NCBI RefSeq assembly: GCF_037975245.1
Contig: NC_092577.1
Coordinates: 35,020,898-35,084,897 of the forward strand
Origin: Apostichopus japonicus
Lineage: Eukaryota > Echinodermata > Holothuroidea > Aspidochirotida > Stichopodidae
Direction of reading: 5' to 3'
DNA: 64,000 nucleotides
Positions within the stretch are counted from its first letter, which is position 1, and each line of letters opens with the position of its first letter. A program made the translations under genes and the position numbers. The notes beneath the pieces are model-generated. The model saw only the letters and a list, made by a program, of their open reading frames with translations. It searched no databases and was not told where the DNA came from. Of the stretch, positions 22,509-34,978 are shown piece by piece.

Positions 22509-22925
22509 ATTACATTGTTAAAGCTGGCCATAGGTCCAGGTGCCGTGCCCACATTACAAGAGTACTTGCAAGTTTGAACCAGGGGCGTAGCCAGTATGTA
22601 GCACTGTAGGCCCGGGCCTACAGGGCGTAGCCAGTTTGTAGCACTGTAGGCCCGGGCCTACAATTTTTTTGGCCAAGTTACTTTTTTTTAAACACCCATA
22701 ATTCAAAATCCATAAGCTTGCTGGACGAGTTTAAGAGTCTAGACAGGAAAAACTATTGAAATGAACGTAGCAAGAATATGGCTAAATTAGGTGACCTATT
22801 TTTCTGTCATCTAGGCTGTAATTTCTATCGCGTGCCGTTTCATTTAGCACTCTTCCCGCCGAAAAAGACTAGGATCCGATCTTGTCAGGTTTTTAACATC
22901 TAATTAATACTAACCATGATTAACT

Positions 22926-23913
22926 ATGCCAATAGCTTCGGCAAATTCTGAAAGGTCTTTCAGCGCAATGCGCAGAATAAAAAACTACGTGCGTTCTACA
23001 ATGAATGAAGAGAAATTCAGCGGTTTGGCACTCATGCAAATCCACCAGTGGTGTAACCAAGGGGAGGGGGGCGTGGGTGAGACAGCCCCCATGAAAGCTT
23101 GTCGCCCCCTAGTCGCCCTCCCACTGGGATTTTGGGTGTCGAAAAAAAATTACATGTGCGAAAAATATATTATTGGTCTGAACGGTCTCGAATCTCCATG
23201 ATGACCACTCATGAACGACCCTTCGACCGCAGTCGCACATGCAGTCGCGGCGGATAGCTTCCTTCGCCTATAGTATGTCCGGGGACATTTTGGGGTATCG
23301 TTCCTATAGGCCTATATCTAAGGCCCTGGGGTCATTCCTTGACCGACTTGTTGCAATATAGTGTGCCCATTTCGAAGTAAACTTATTCACAGATTGTCAG
23401 TTGTCATGGGTTTGAACAAATGAGGGGTATTCTATCCAAACATAGGGCAAAATGGGGCTGGGGTTCCCAGTTCGCCCCATCATTTGTCAACTTGTACTGG
23501 GTTCTAATGTTGATGTCAATTGGAATCTCTAATAACTGAAATAATTCACCAAAAATTAAGGCTGCATGAACTTTATTGCAGATTTCCGGAGTGACGAATT
23601 TGTATTTTCTCCCGAAATTACGCAACTAGATGGCTGCTATCCAGCCTGGCAAGTGCCATCTCCAGCGATCTGGCAGATATTGAAATCTGAAATTTTCTTG
23701 GTACGCTTCGCGCCAACCGATGGTGGCGCTCCGCTTAGATAGTTACAAGACGCCCACCCGGGAAATGGTCAACCCCCCAGCGCCCCCCCCCCACTGAAAA
23801 ATCCTGGCTACTCCACTGACATCCACAGAGACTTTGCAATTGACGTTGATGCTGTGCTGAAGATATTTGCATCAGATGGCAATCGTCGGATAGCTCTCGC
23901 CTTCTATTATTAG
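22926..23913 (+). pseudogene. hAT transposase C-terminal (dimerisation) fragment, split by an insertion
   Basis: Codons 22,926-23,045 read MPIASANSERSFSAMRRIKN followed by YVRSTMNEEKFSGLALMQIH. The SxSERSFSxxRRIKxxxRSTM signature is the hAT-C dimerisation domain. Coding resumes in the same frame at 23,827 (RDFAIDVDAVLKIFASDGNR, stop at 23,911-23,913) after the 773-bp element and its duplicated target. The N-terminal zinc finger and catalytic RNase-H-like core are absent and the 5' side is closed by stops, so the gene was already dead or truncated. Confidence 0.85.
23046..23818. mobile_element. Non-autonomous hAT element nested in a hAT transposase ORF
   Basis: Ends cagtggtgtaacc and ggctactccactg are inverted copies. 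The flanks aaatccac (23038-23045) and acatccac (23819-23826) are an 8-bp duplication with one mismatch. A copy of the conserved subterminal module lies at 23,652-23,752, near the right end. The stretch 23,229-23,345 is a paralogue of 47,000-47,480. Confidence 0.85.
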
Positions 23914-24676
23914 GCTAACTTAAAACATTTACTAGTGACAGTTGTAGCAAAGACAATTACTGGCTATAGTTGTATCAAAGACAATTCTGGCCTTTCTTTG
24001 TATCTACAAGTATCACAATTTGAAAAGTAAGACTACTCCGTACATGTACCTTGCTAATTCTAAATACATTATGTAGTATACAAATAATGAATGGTTATGA
24101 GTGCAATGTTCCATTCAACTCGGCTGCGCCTCGTTGAATGAGCTTGAACACTACATCTTCCAACTCATGAATAATCGCACTATTGCACGAATGAAAACCA
24201 TTCAATATTTGTTTTATACAACATATTATATATATTAAGACGGGTAAAATGCACTCATGCAACAGACTGCTTTAAACAGACAGGTTGGTCTGATCTTACT
24301 ATTGAAAAAAGTGCTATCAAAAAATATAACCCATGTTTCTATTTCATAGTGTGGAATAGAGCGGATTTTGCATGCAATAAACGAGCAATTGACCAATCAA
24401 ATGACCAGAATACAATAAGGTGTTGTATGATATTGCATAACGTACTATTTTAACTCGTTTGTTTTGGAGTTTAAAAGTGATATTGAAAGAGGTGTCTCAA
24501 GTTAGCATGAGGCCAGGGAACCAGAATGAACACTCGGGAAGGGCCGTTTCCGGCCATCTGGGGGGTTTATAAAACCAAAAATTTTCTTGTACGCTCCGCG
24601 CCAACCGATGGTGGCGCTCCGCTCAGATAGTCGTGCCTACAGCTTTGAAAATTCTGGCTACGCCCCTTGTTTCCCT

Positions 24677-25047
24677 GGATTTTGAAAAGAAATAAATATC
24701 TAATCTACTTATTAGCCCTAGGTATGTACAGTATGATTCCAATTTATCATTAAAATCATTTAGGGCCTAGGCCTAGACCTAGTAGTTTCAGTTGCCAACA
24801 CTGTTTTATGTTTGTGTCCAAAATAAATAACCAAGGAATGTTGCCAAAATATTCTTTCTAGGACATTCCTAATGTGCTTTGTCATTAAAACAAAGGGTAA
24901 TATGTTATATCATAATTGTACCCACCATGCAACCTATGCTCTACGTGAAGTAAATAAATGTTATTATTTTCGTACAAGGTTAGTTAGTTTCCATAATACT
25001 ATTAGCATTACTACTACTAGGACCTAACTTAGGCCTACTTCTCTTGG
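24677..25047. other. No feature recognised
   Basis: AT-rich spacer between two hAT elements. No exon, RNA gene or clear repeat is seen. Confidence 0.5.
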
Positions 25048-25055
25048 ACTTCAGC

Positions 25056-26641
25056 CATAGGCGTACGAGGCGGGGGGGCAGGGGGGCAGACTGCCCCCCC
25101 AAATTTCCAGAGGACAAGAAATTCGGGCAAAAGTCCTGAAAAATTCGGGCAGCCTAAGAGGAGAAAAAAATAATATATATATATATATATATATTTTTTT
25201 TAGGCTGCCCGAATTTTTCAGGACTTTTGCCCGAATTTCTTGTCATCTGGAATATAAATATGCAGTAGCTTGCCCGAATCTTTTTCAAATTTTTGCCCGA
25301 CAATTCCATGATTTTCTTTATGCAGCATCATTATGCCCGAATATTTCCGTGTAACACCACCGTAAGCGCGCTTCATCTGGGCTACCACGCTTTTTGCAAG
25401 ATCAATTTTTTTCCTAACTTGTCAATTGTTTACCTGGACCAAGGGCGGCGGAACCGGGGGGCACATGGGCACGTGCCCCCCCCCCACTTTTCCTCAGGTT
25501 AAAAATGTGCCTTTTTTCTATATGAAAATTGAGGTGCCTCAAGTTAGCAAGAGGCCAGGGAACCATAATGAACACTCGGGAAGGGCCGTTTCCGGCCATC
25601 TGAGGGGTTTGTAAAACCAAAAATTTTTATAGTACGCTCCGCGCCAACCGATGGTGGCGCTCCGCTCAGATAGTCGTGCATACAACTTTGCAAATCCTGG
25701 CTCAGCATGTGACATTTAATGAATTTCTGTGGGTCAAACTTAAAACTATTTCGAATGGAAAATTTGTTAAGATATTAACAAGAAAAAAAAAACAGTCTAA
25801 TTCGGAAGATTCCTACATTAGCAACTAGCATGATTTCACCTCATTTTGTCTCAAGAGAAAACTTGTTCCTTGTTTCCCAATTTGCGTATTGGAAATTGCA
25901 GTGCTAGTATGCATATTTTCCTTTAGGGGGGGGGGGGGCGTTGATGGAGTGATGTGTATACACAAATAAGATAATACAATAAGAGTTATAAAGGGTACTA
26001 AATATAGGGCTGCATCAGTCCAATCGAATTTCTGCAAAGTGCCCTTTGATGTAGGTGCCCCCCAGATTAAAAGTGCTTCCGCCGCCCTTGACCTGGATAT
26101 CCCCAACATGAGTGTATATAGAAGAAACATTTTCTTTTTCATGGATGGTGGGGGGGGTGCCTACAAGCATAGAAGTACGGGTTTATCATATATTTTGTTA
26201 TATTTTGTACTTTTTTGTGAGACAAATTGCAGTCTCACCCGACACAGCGACATTATCCCGCTTACGTGTCGTTGTTTTCTGGAGGTAGCTGAGTACTGTG
26301 TTAAAATAATAAATAAGGTAACTAAATAGGAGCTTAAAAAATATACTGTCCCATTTTTCCCCTTCAAAGTGATGTTACCATTTTTTCTTCTTCTAATATA
26401 CCAAATTTTTGGGGAAGTGTAAATTTCTAAAACGTGAGATTATAAAATAAAGAATGTTTAGATGCAACTTGCAAGGCCTCAGAAGTGACGTTTCCGGCAA
26501 TCTGAGAGGCATTGTGTGCCCAAAATTTTCTTGTACGCTACGCGCCAACCGATGGTGGCGCTCCGCTTAGATAGCGTCACGGGAACTTTCGGGCACAAAA
26601 AGTTCTGCCCCCCCAAACTGAAATGGTCCCGTACGCCTATG
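25056..26641. mobile_element. hAT element (1,586 bp) with a nested hAT element
   Basis: Perfect 8-bp target duplication ACTTCAGC (25048-25055 and 26642-26649). Ends are cataggcgtacgagg and gtcccgtacgcctatg. An internal inverted pair (aaattcgggcagcctaa / taggctgcccgaattt) around a TA run lies at 25,140-25,220. The conserved module is at 26,486-26,575. No transposase is visible. Confidence 0.88.
25440..26090. mobile_element. Nested non-autonomous hAT element (651 bp)
   Basis: Ends caagggcggcggaacc and gcttccgccgcccttg. The flanks acctggac (25432-25439) and acctggat (26091-26098) are an 8-bp duplication with one mismatch. It carries the conserved module at 25,573-25,675. Its right-hand ~165 bp recur at 38,626-38,801. 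Confidence 0.85.
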
Positions 26642-26649
26642 ACTTCAGC

Positions 26650-27930
26650 CAGTGGTAACACGCCGCATATGTGGCCTATGTAGACTGGCACGAAAGTTTG
26701 TTACTGTAGGTCTTTAAAAATGTCGAAAACGGACTCATTCTTCCGTTGTCCTTAGTGTCCGCACTTCATTTTTCTTGACTAACCCGGCTTTATTTAAGCA
26801 CCGAATACCGACCACTGTAATAAATGCGCTGTTATACGAAGTGATTATGAGTACTGCTGCATGCCGCCACGCGCTGTATATAGGCTATTTGTTATGTGTA
26901 ATGATCCCAAACACATTGAATTTACCAGCAGAGTAGAAAGTTTGTTTTTCTAGTGTAACAGTTGGGAAGCTGACCCAAGGTTCACCGGAATTTATTAAGC
27001 TTTGATGACGTCACACATTTTGAATTTCGGCGGTAACCGTTCACTGACAAATATAAGGTGAAGAAGTTTGTGGCTTAGCCTACCATCATGAAATCGACTC
27101 AAAATATAGGAACAAACGCCAAATGTTCACAAACAGTGAGATACATTCATTCTACACACAGAAACATCCGGCAATTATAACAAGCTGCTTGAAAACGGCC
27201 GATCCATATCAATTCCTTAGCGCCATTCCCTGTGCGGCACGCGAACTGAGTTCGACCGCCGCAGTTTTAGGCCTATGACTTTACCATACAGACCATTTTC
27301 CTACAGCCATAACGTGAAAAGTTTATACCGAAACAAATTGGTTCAAACGGCACTAAACAGAGAAATGTGTTGTCTCTCAAATTCTGTTATTTTCTTAACA
27401 TTACAGTTCGAAATTCTATCGGACTTTGGTGATTTACGATGCAAGGTTAATAAATATCGAACTCAAAATCCTCATTGATAACACAAAGTAAATACTGAAG
27501 AAAATCACCATTTGATAGCCGTACTTTGTTTGCGTAACCATCCTCTTGAATATTCATTGACAAATTTAGTTCAAACGGTTTTGGAAAGGATTTTTTCTTA
27601 ACTTTAAATTGATGTTAAATTCATTTTCATTGGTCACTATCTTCAATCGGACCAAGTACAATCCAATCGAATGTCTTCTAAGAAAAATATAAGTTTCGCT
27701 TTCTTCGGTGGGCACGCCGTTACGTAATATGTGTATCCTGTACTCTGCAATAGGGTACAGCCACGCAATGCACAGTGTTCACCTACAACGTCACAGCCGA
27801 GATTCGCTTATAAAACGTCTTATCATATCGAACTTAATATTGTTTTCAAGAAAATTACCGTAGAATATGCATCATTAAATGTTGAAGCAAGTAACTACCA
27901 ATTTATTTATCTAATGCAACCCTAATTATA
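26650..27930. other. No gene recognised
   Basis: Moderately complex sequence without a credible exon. The longest open frame (27,275-27,478) has no recognisable family or codon signature. Confidence 0.5.
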
Positions 27931-27938
27931 TAGAAACA

Positions 27939-29886
27939 CATGGGCGGCGATCCGTACTTCAGAGTGGGGGGGATATGACCTTGTTGACTATCTAAGCGTA
28001 GCGCCAGCATGATTTGGCGCGAAGCGTACAAGAAAATTTTGGGATTTACAAACCCTCTAGATGGCCGGAAACGGCACTTCCCGAGGTTTCCAAGCGGCAT
28101 ATACCCAACTATAAAATAGGGATATCATGTCCGAAATATCTTATAATCAGGATCCAAAATACTTTTTTTTTAATATCGGGTGTTATTTTGGGAAAATTGC
28201 CCCTGTCAATCTTGTTTCAGGCACTACGTTAGAATGTTCGAGAGCTCTTTTCTATTATTCCATGAAGAAAATGGCCTCATGCAGGCTATTATAGGCCTAT
28301 ACACATGCAATACACAATTACACATAGTTACATTCCTAGGTACCGATTGCTAGGGCATCCAGGTGAAACGTGTATTAAGCATTACCCTGGTAACATGAGA
28401 TTCTCAGCGGTTCGAGGGAACATACATGTACGTGTGTAGGCCTACTATAGGGCCTATATGAATACTATGAGGGTGCATATATGTACTATATCAATACGGT
28501 GGGCGCAATAATACATTTTGTTGTTATAGGGCCAATGAAGCCTACAGTCAACTATTCTTGCTTTATAAAGACGGTTTATTTGAAAATATCGCACTGCGTT
28601 TCAGTGAGATCCCTGATAGGAGCCAATAACGATGCTGGAACCTGTTACATCTTAACAGATAATGGGCGAAAACAGAAAGATAAGAAAGGAGTCGGGGGTC
28701 ATGCACACATTAATTCAACAAATGTAGGTTCTATTGATATAGGGTTAGGCATAATATCGACAGCATGTGGTTCATATCCTCTGCAAAATTCTGCCCCTTG
28801 TTAAAATCATTACCTCAAAAATAGCAATTTCTGGAGATATCTTCAGATCGAATTTAGCATCAAATGTGGCAGCATTTTGCATCTAGCCCATCCTCCGTAT
28901 GCGAAAATTTTCCAAAGGGGAGGGGGGCAGTGGCGGCGGAACCGGGGGGCTTGGGGGCTCAGCCCCCAATGAAAAAGTTGAGGGGGCAAATGCATGATAA
29001 GCCCCCCCCCCCCCCAATATTTACCAAGGCTCCGAAACGTGCATCTACCCATTTTTCAATGCATACTTGTCGATCTATCCGATGCACACGTATACTATAT
29101 AGGTGTAATAATTTTAGTAAATGCTGGGGAGACCCTCGGCCCGTCCCCTGGCTATAGACCACATTGTCACCCCAACCGCGTCTTCACGCCCCGTGAAAAG
29201 TGGAAGCAGTGAGTGTGAGTACCGGTAAGCGCAACACAACTTCGTCTTAGGCAAGTTAGGCCAATGACTTGCTTCATTTCAGCCAGTTCTCCAACATCCC
29301 CTTACTACACTCAAAAACGTCTTTGCGAGTACACTACGAGTAATAGCTACTTTCTTAAAACACCATCGAATATACACGTTACAATGTTTTTACAGACTTT
29401 TACGTGCAATCTGACAAACTGCAGGCTTGAGACCCATATTTTAGGGCTAGGTATTCGCAGCATAAAACACACGGGAAGTGCCGTTTCCGGCCATCTGGGG
29501 GTTTGAAAAACCCAAAAATTTCTTGTACGCTCCGCGCCAACTGATGGTGGCGCTCCGCTTAGATAGTCTCTACACATTAGCCCCCCCCCCCAATAATTTT
29601 CCAGTTCTGCCGCGCCTGGAGGGGGAACCCCCTCCCCTTAGACCCCTCCCCAGGACGGCGATCCGTATCCACCTAAGTCTGACTGAAAAGTCTGGTGACG
29701 CCACTGCTGCGTTTATGGTAGGCGAGAAATGAAGCTAAAAAGAGCCGTACATTCACGATGATGCATATAAAGGCATGAAAATATTCTTATCCCTGGCATT
29801 TGGTGGGGGGGATATGGTCTGTTACATCCCCTCCACCCATTTTCATGGGGGGATATATCCCCCCCCCCCCAGGATCGCCGCCCATG
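27939..29886. mobile_element. hAT element (1,948 bp) with internal insertions
   Basis: Perfect 8-bp target duplication TAGAAACA (27931-27938 and 29887-29894). Ends are catgggcggcgatccgt and aggatcgccgcccatg. The conserved module lies inverted near the left end (27,985-28,085), so the element is in the opposite orientation to its neighbours. A second, direct module copy at 29,468-29,568 belongs to the probable nested element at 28,928-29,706. Confidence 0.86.
28928..29706. mobile_element. Probable nested hAT element
   Basis: Ends cagtggcggcggaacc and tctggtgacgccactg look like inverted hAT termini, and the module copy at 29,468-29,568 has the expected position. No matching target duplication is seen (gagggggg versus ctgcgttt), so the boundaries or pairing may be wrong. 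Confidence 0.4.
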
Positions 29887-29989
29887 TAGAAACACCGTTT
29901 AAGATCCTCCTGATGAATAGAATAGTTCAACCAGCTTGTCAAGGTGATGAGTCATACGCGTTGGTCAGTAAGAGGGCTACTTTAAGGCC

Positions 29990-30140
29990 TGTTCCCACGA
30001 ACGCGGGCTTGCTTCACTCTTGATCGACCTATCGAGGCTAGGGCAACTTGATCCACCCTTTTACTCCGTGGGAACGGAGCAAGCCCGAGCTTGATCAAGC
30101 CCCTCATGAGAGGCGGGGTTAGGACAGCTAAGCCCGGGTA
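29990..30140. repeat. GC-rich inverted-repeat remnant
   Basis: gttcccacgaacgcgggcttgct and agcaagcccgagcttgatca share complementary gggcttgct/agcaagccc, and cgtgggaac pairs with gttcccacg. It looks like a small, rearranged palindromic element. Confidence 0.4.
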
Positions 30141-30491
30141 AACGTTAATCAATGTAAATAAACTATTGCCTTGGGGTGTAAAAGATACGATGGATTTTAT
30201 CAGTTGTGGTTTGCGCCGCTTGCTTATTTCTGTATCGACATTAACTGTGTCTATTTTCATATTGGTTGTCCATTTGTACAATGGACCGATGCAGCGAAAA
30301 TGAAGGAATTTCATAAGGCATTGCTGAGTAGTACACATTGTATAGCTGCCCGTGTACATCCGCATACATACAGTTTAAAGTTTGAGTTGCTTTTCTTGAA
30401 GACGTCCAGATAACCGGAAAGGCCATCATTTTTATTATTATTATTATCGATATTTTCCTGTACAATATGTCGCAGAAGTAGACAGCGAAGT

Positions 30492-30674
30492 ATGTGGTCG
30501 GAAGATGAAGTATTCGCATTGCTTGGCATTTGGTGCGACGAAAATAATATGTCGAAACTTGATGGGATATGCCGCAACGCTCCAATGTACTGAGACATCT
30601 GTATGCGTATGGGAGAGAAAGGCTACGGCAGAACGGTCAGCCAAATAAAGTACAAACTGAAAAATTTAATCTAG
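30492..30674 (+). pseudogene. Myb/SANT-like (trihelix type) DNA-binding domain, interrupted by TGA
   Basis: The frame from 30,492 reads MWSEDEVFALLGIWCDENNM, then SKLDGICRNAPMY, an in-frame TGA (30,591-30,593), then DICMRMGEKGYGRTVSQIKY KLKNL and TAG. The W-S-x-x-E...LxxIW...L...RN...Y...I...GY-RT-xxQ-xxKxKNL spacing is that of Myb/SANT-like domains seen in host regulators and in the accessory proteins of Harbinger-type transposons. The TGA sits where a basic or polar residue is usual and could come from CGA by CpG decay. No companion transposase is visible. Confidence 0.7.
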
Positions 30675-31255
30675 GCTTACTGTTACTGGATTCTATTTGA
30701 TCGATAATCAGGAACATTATATGTAGTAGCCCAACTAACACGTAGCCTAGTTACTTACTCATCAGGCCCGTAAAATTTTACAATCTTATAGGCCTGTATA
30801 AAAGAAAAATTTGTAAATCACATACCAAAGTAAAAATAAAAGGATAACTAGAATGTATGCATTCTGGATTCAGTAAAACAAGAGCCACATCACACATGTT
30901 TGCTAACTTAAAAAGACAAGACTTACAATTGACCGTAAAGAATTATTGCTGTGTACATATCCCGATGCGGGAACATGTTTATAGACATGAAACCGATGTG
31001 CTGAACTTTTTCCCGCCGTTTAGACTGGGTGTCCCCGAGTCAAAATCATGGTCAATGAAGCTCGTAGTAAACGTCCATATAGGGAATATGGGTGGAGTTT
31101 ACATTCGCTATCTACAGGGTTGATGAATGACGTTTACCAATTGAAATATGTGATTGGTTAATTGCTATCATCTTAAAACATAAAACACAAATCGCAGGAC
31201 CAGCTGTTAAATAGTGTAGACTGTAGAGCTCGAACTGAAATCGTGGCACAGTGCC
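30675..31255. other. No gene recognised
   Basis: An 88-codon open frame at 30,857-31,123 has no recognisable motif. Nothing else is visible. Confidence 0.45.
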
Positions 31256-31257
31256 AA

Positions 31258-32048
31258 ATATTTGGGGGTACACGTTGTCAGTCCGACACGTTTTCAGTCC
31301 GAAAATAAAATACACGTTTTCAGTCCGAAAATAAAATACACGTTTTTTAGTCCGATAAAAACGACTTTTCAGTCCAACACGTTTTCAGTCCGAAAATAAA
31401 ATACATGTTTTTAGTCCGAAAAAACGAGTTTTCAGTCCGACACCTTTTCAGTCCGAAAATAAAATTTACAATTTACATGCATCTTGGTGCGGAATAGAGC
31501 AGTGTTTCGTCTAAAATGAAAAAAAGCCCCCACTGTATGGGTGAAAAAGTAATAACGTGATTTCAAATAATCCCTGGGCTCAACCCATGCAACAACATGG
31601 ATAATTAAGTGACTACGCACCATCCATGACATCCTACGACCGAACAAGAACGCAACCGTGCGTGATGATTACTTGCCGAAATGATCCCACCTCGCAACTC
31701 CCACCTCGCATTCCAGTGTTGTTTATTGGTGATATTATGGCATTAAAACTGCTTTCATTGCCAAACTGAATACGTGTATCTCATTTTCGGATTGAAAAAC
31801 GTATATTACACGCTTTCAATCTGAAAACGTGTATTTCATTTTCGGACTGAAAACGTGTATTTCATTTTCGGACTGAAAAACGTTTATTACACGTTTTCAG
31901 TCTGAAAGCGTGTATTTCATTTTAGGACTGAAAACGTGTATTTCATTTTCGGACTGAAAACGTGTATTATATTTTCGGACTGAAAACGTGTATTTCATTT
32001 TCGGACCGAAAACTTGTCGGACTGAGGGGTGTGCCCCCCCCCCCAATA
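31258..32048. mobile_element. Foldback-type element with tandem-repeat arms
   Basis: Left arm (31,271-31,460) is about six copies of a 28-31-bp unit, cgttttcagtccgaaaataa plus aatacacg. Right arm (31,771-32,025) is about eight copies of the reverse complement (ttcggactgaaaacgtgtat). Outer ends aatatttggggg and cccccaatat are also complementary. The centre of ~310 bp is unique and non-coding. I could not identify a target duplication. Confidence 0.7.
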
Positions 32049-32075
32049 TCGGACTTTCAACGAATAGAAGATGGA

Positions 32076-34523
32076 AGTAGTATAGAGGGCCCCGGATTGC
32101 ACCGGTGCAATCCCAATTTTGGATGTATCTTGATTGTCATAAGAGATGTACCCCCTAAGATGGCACCCGTGCAATCCCAACTTGTGATGTACCCCCGGAA
32201 AGATGTAGCCATTATGATGGCACCCGTACAATCCCAACTTGTGATGTACCCCCGGTAAGATGTAGCAACTTTGATCGCACACAGTACAATCCCAATGTGT
32301 TATCGACTGAGATTGCCTGTCACTGAGATGTATCCATCAATGATCACACACACAGTACAATCCCAATTTGTTATCAGTTGAGATTTTCTGTCACTGAGAT
32401 GTAGCCATCAATGATCACACCCGTGCAATCCTACTTTGTAACGGACCCAAATTCCCGATAACTGAGATGTAGCCACCAATGATCGCACCCGTGCAATCCC
32501 AATTTTTTATCAGTTGAGATTTTCTGTCACTGAGATGTAGCCATCAATGATCTCACCCGTGCAATCCTACTTTGTAACGTACCTGCAGGTTCCCTGTAAC
32601 TGAGATGTAGCCACCAAAGATCGCCCACAGTCCTAGGTCATTCCCGACCATGATTGGATTTACGATGATATCTATTGAAATATGTATATATGTATTGATC
32701 GCCCACCAGTACGGTACCTATATGAGGTCGCATGATAGTATCTTAAGCAGGTTTATTTGAAATCATATTCTTGATAGTTTTCAGCAATGAGACAGGGAAG
32801 AAATTCGTAATTCGAGAGGTAAATTAGTATGGGCCCACAGTTTTGGTATATTAATAGAATATTATATTTGGATATCCGAATCGTTTAAGACTTGTTCAAT
32901 ATACTATAATATAGCTACTGATATATATTCGTGAAGTGAACGAATGTGAAATTCTTTGTCTCCTATAACTCAGTCAACGCGTTTTAAGAACGAGCAACAT
33001 TTTCCCATTATATTCCATGAACCAGCATATTATTGGAAACTTTTTAGCGATATTCTAGTAAGATTAATTGAGGGGGAGGAAGAAGGTCTAAGTGTTTAAA
33101 TTGATTAAAGGCAATATGCCATGCTGTTGAACAAAGCCTGCGTGAAATTTCCACGTACAGAATGGTCACTTGAATACCGGTAACGAATAAAAGGGGGGAA
33201 AATGACCAGAATGTTTCCTCTTTAATCCTAGTTCCTTTAGTGATAATCTAAGCGCAGGCATTGGCTATTGCATTAAAACGATCAGCATACTTATTTTAGG
33301 TCGCTGAATTTTTATCTGTATGTTTAATGGTACTCGATAACATGGGTAACGAATAAGCCCTCGCTCATTAAGAAAATAATAATTATGAATGGTAGGTAGA
33401 TGTCTAATTGTAAGACCCTTTGTGTTCATGATCACAACGAGACCAGCGTATATTTAGTATCCTGGACACGCCTTATGTATAACAAAGAGTTCGTTAGTTT
33501 ATGAACTGAAAGAGATTGATCAAATTTAACGGCTATTTTTAGGGCCACTGAATAATCCAGAAAGAGCGAGCCTTCCTCCGTTAAACATGCAATCTGTGTC
33601 TTTGTGTCTATTTTGTATTGATTTGTTTTTACCCGTTTTCGTAACGTGCATATTCACTAAGGATGAATCTCCAAAAAAAAAGGATGTCTCCAATTTGACG
33701 GTCTGGTTTTATTCACGGTAAGCAGGCGCATATATTTAGGAGGGAGATAATAAACTTGCATGCTTTGAAAGTTTTGTCTTTGGCTTTTTTTTTTATTTAT
33801 TTATTTTTGCTTCATTTTAAAAACACGCATTTTCGTTAAGTCGCCACTCGATTAGATAGGAGCTTCATTTCGTCATGACAGACTGGTAATGTCATGAGAA
33901 GGGGTAAAAGTGCGTTGTTTAGATCACACCCTTAACTGTGATGAGCACGCGAGCACAAAATGAGTGACTCAAAGAGCAATGTTGTTTAGATGAGCAATTG
34001 AGCAAGTGCTCATATTAGAATAGGCAACAAGAAAAACGCATGATATGGTTTATGTCATGAGCACGCGAGCATTAAATGAGTGACTCAAAGAGCAAAAGAG
34101 CACACCGTGAGCAACGCGAGCACAAAATGAGTGACTCAAAGAGTAAAAGAGCACACCGTGAGCAACGCGAGCACAAAATGAGTGACTCAAAGAGTAAAAG
34201 AGCACACCGTGAGCAACGCGAGCATGAAATGAGTGACTCAAAGAGCAAAAGAGCACACCGTGAGCAACGCGAGCACAAAATGAGTGACTCAAAGAGTAAA
34301 AGAGCACACCGTGAGCAACGCGAGCATGAAATGAGTGACTCAAAGAGCAAAAGAGCACACCGTGAGCAAAGAGCACACCGTGAGCAACGCGAGCATAACA
34401 TGAGTGACTCAAAGAGCAAAAGAGCACACCGTGAGCATAAAATGAGTGACTCAAAGAGCAAAAGAGCACACCGTGAGCAAAAGAGAGTCGTTTAGATGAG
34501 CAATTGAACACGTGCTCATATCA
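32076..34523. repeat. Left inverted arm (about 2.45 kb)
   Basis: Reverse complement of 35,983-38,105. Outer part (32,100-32,630) is a degenerate ~65-80-bp tandem repeat with phrases cccgtgcaatcccaa, ctgagatgtagcca and tcaatgatca. The inner end is a 51-bp minisatellite. The arm is ~325 bp longer than its partner because the minisatellite is expanded here. Confidence 0.88.
34060..34490 (+). repeat. 51-bp minisatellite, about 8-9 copies
   Basis: The unit includes aaaatgagtgactcaaagag and agagcacaccgtgagcaacg. Being 51 nt (17 codons), it stays open in several frames on both strands. This explains the repetitive 129-153-codon frames, which I do not regard as genes. Each unit contains TGACTCA. The right arm keeps only about two copies (36,010-36,110). 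Confidence 0.9.
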
Positions 34524-34978
34524 GAATAGGCAAAAAAAAAGGACGCTTGGTTGACCCTATACACTGGACATGTGGAAAACCTTATATTTTGAATACAAAG
34601 TCGAGTCAAAATGAAAAGAAAGCGATGTTTCTACAGTTTTTTATTTATTTATTATTTTATTTAATGAATTTGTGCAACATTCCGCCAACCAATAAAATAC
34701 TGGTGATACAAATAGCAGTGATATCTTTAGTGCATCACTACTTTGGTTCCCATAACGGTGAGGAGACTGAAGGAACCCGTTCCGACAAACCTCATTTCTA
34801 ATAATTCATTATACCATTATTTTTTGTTTTGACATTTGAACAACAACAAAACTTCAGAGTAAGCACGAGAAGTTATGAACCGTCAATATTCAAATGATGA
34901 TTCTTCAAAGATACAAATATGGATTTATGAAGTCATATACTTCTCGATTATTATGGTGACCCTTATCAGTAAACCTTC

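Larger units (their letters stand above)
22580..24668 (+). mobile_element. Decayed hAT transposon with transposase remnant and a nested element
   Basis: The left end caggggcgtagccag and right end ctggctacgcccctt are inverted copies. The target duplication is unclear (gtttgaac versus gtttccct). The first ~40 bp are duplicated in tandem at 22,622. It contains the C-terminal coding piece of a hAT transposase at 22,926-23,913, split by a second hAT element at 23,046-23,818. Confidence 0.75.

Noticed and set aside
22580-24676. gttt at both edges as a target duplication for the outer hAT element
   Set aside because: Only about half of the 8 bases match, so I give the element but not a confirmed duplication.
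28481-28804. 107-codon frame as a host gene
   Set aside because: It lies inside a hAT element with target duplications at 27,931 and 29,887 and shows no recognisable motif.
34050-34511. Repetitive 129-153-codon frames on both strands encoding 17-residue repeats
   Set aside because: A 51-bp minisatellite keeps frames open on both strands; no start context or domain.
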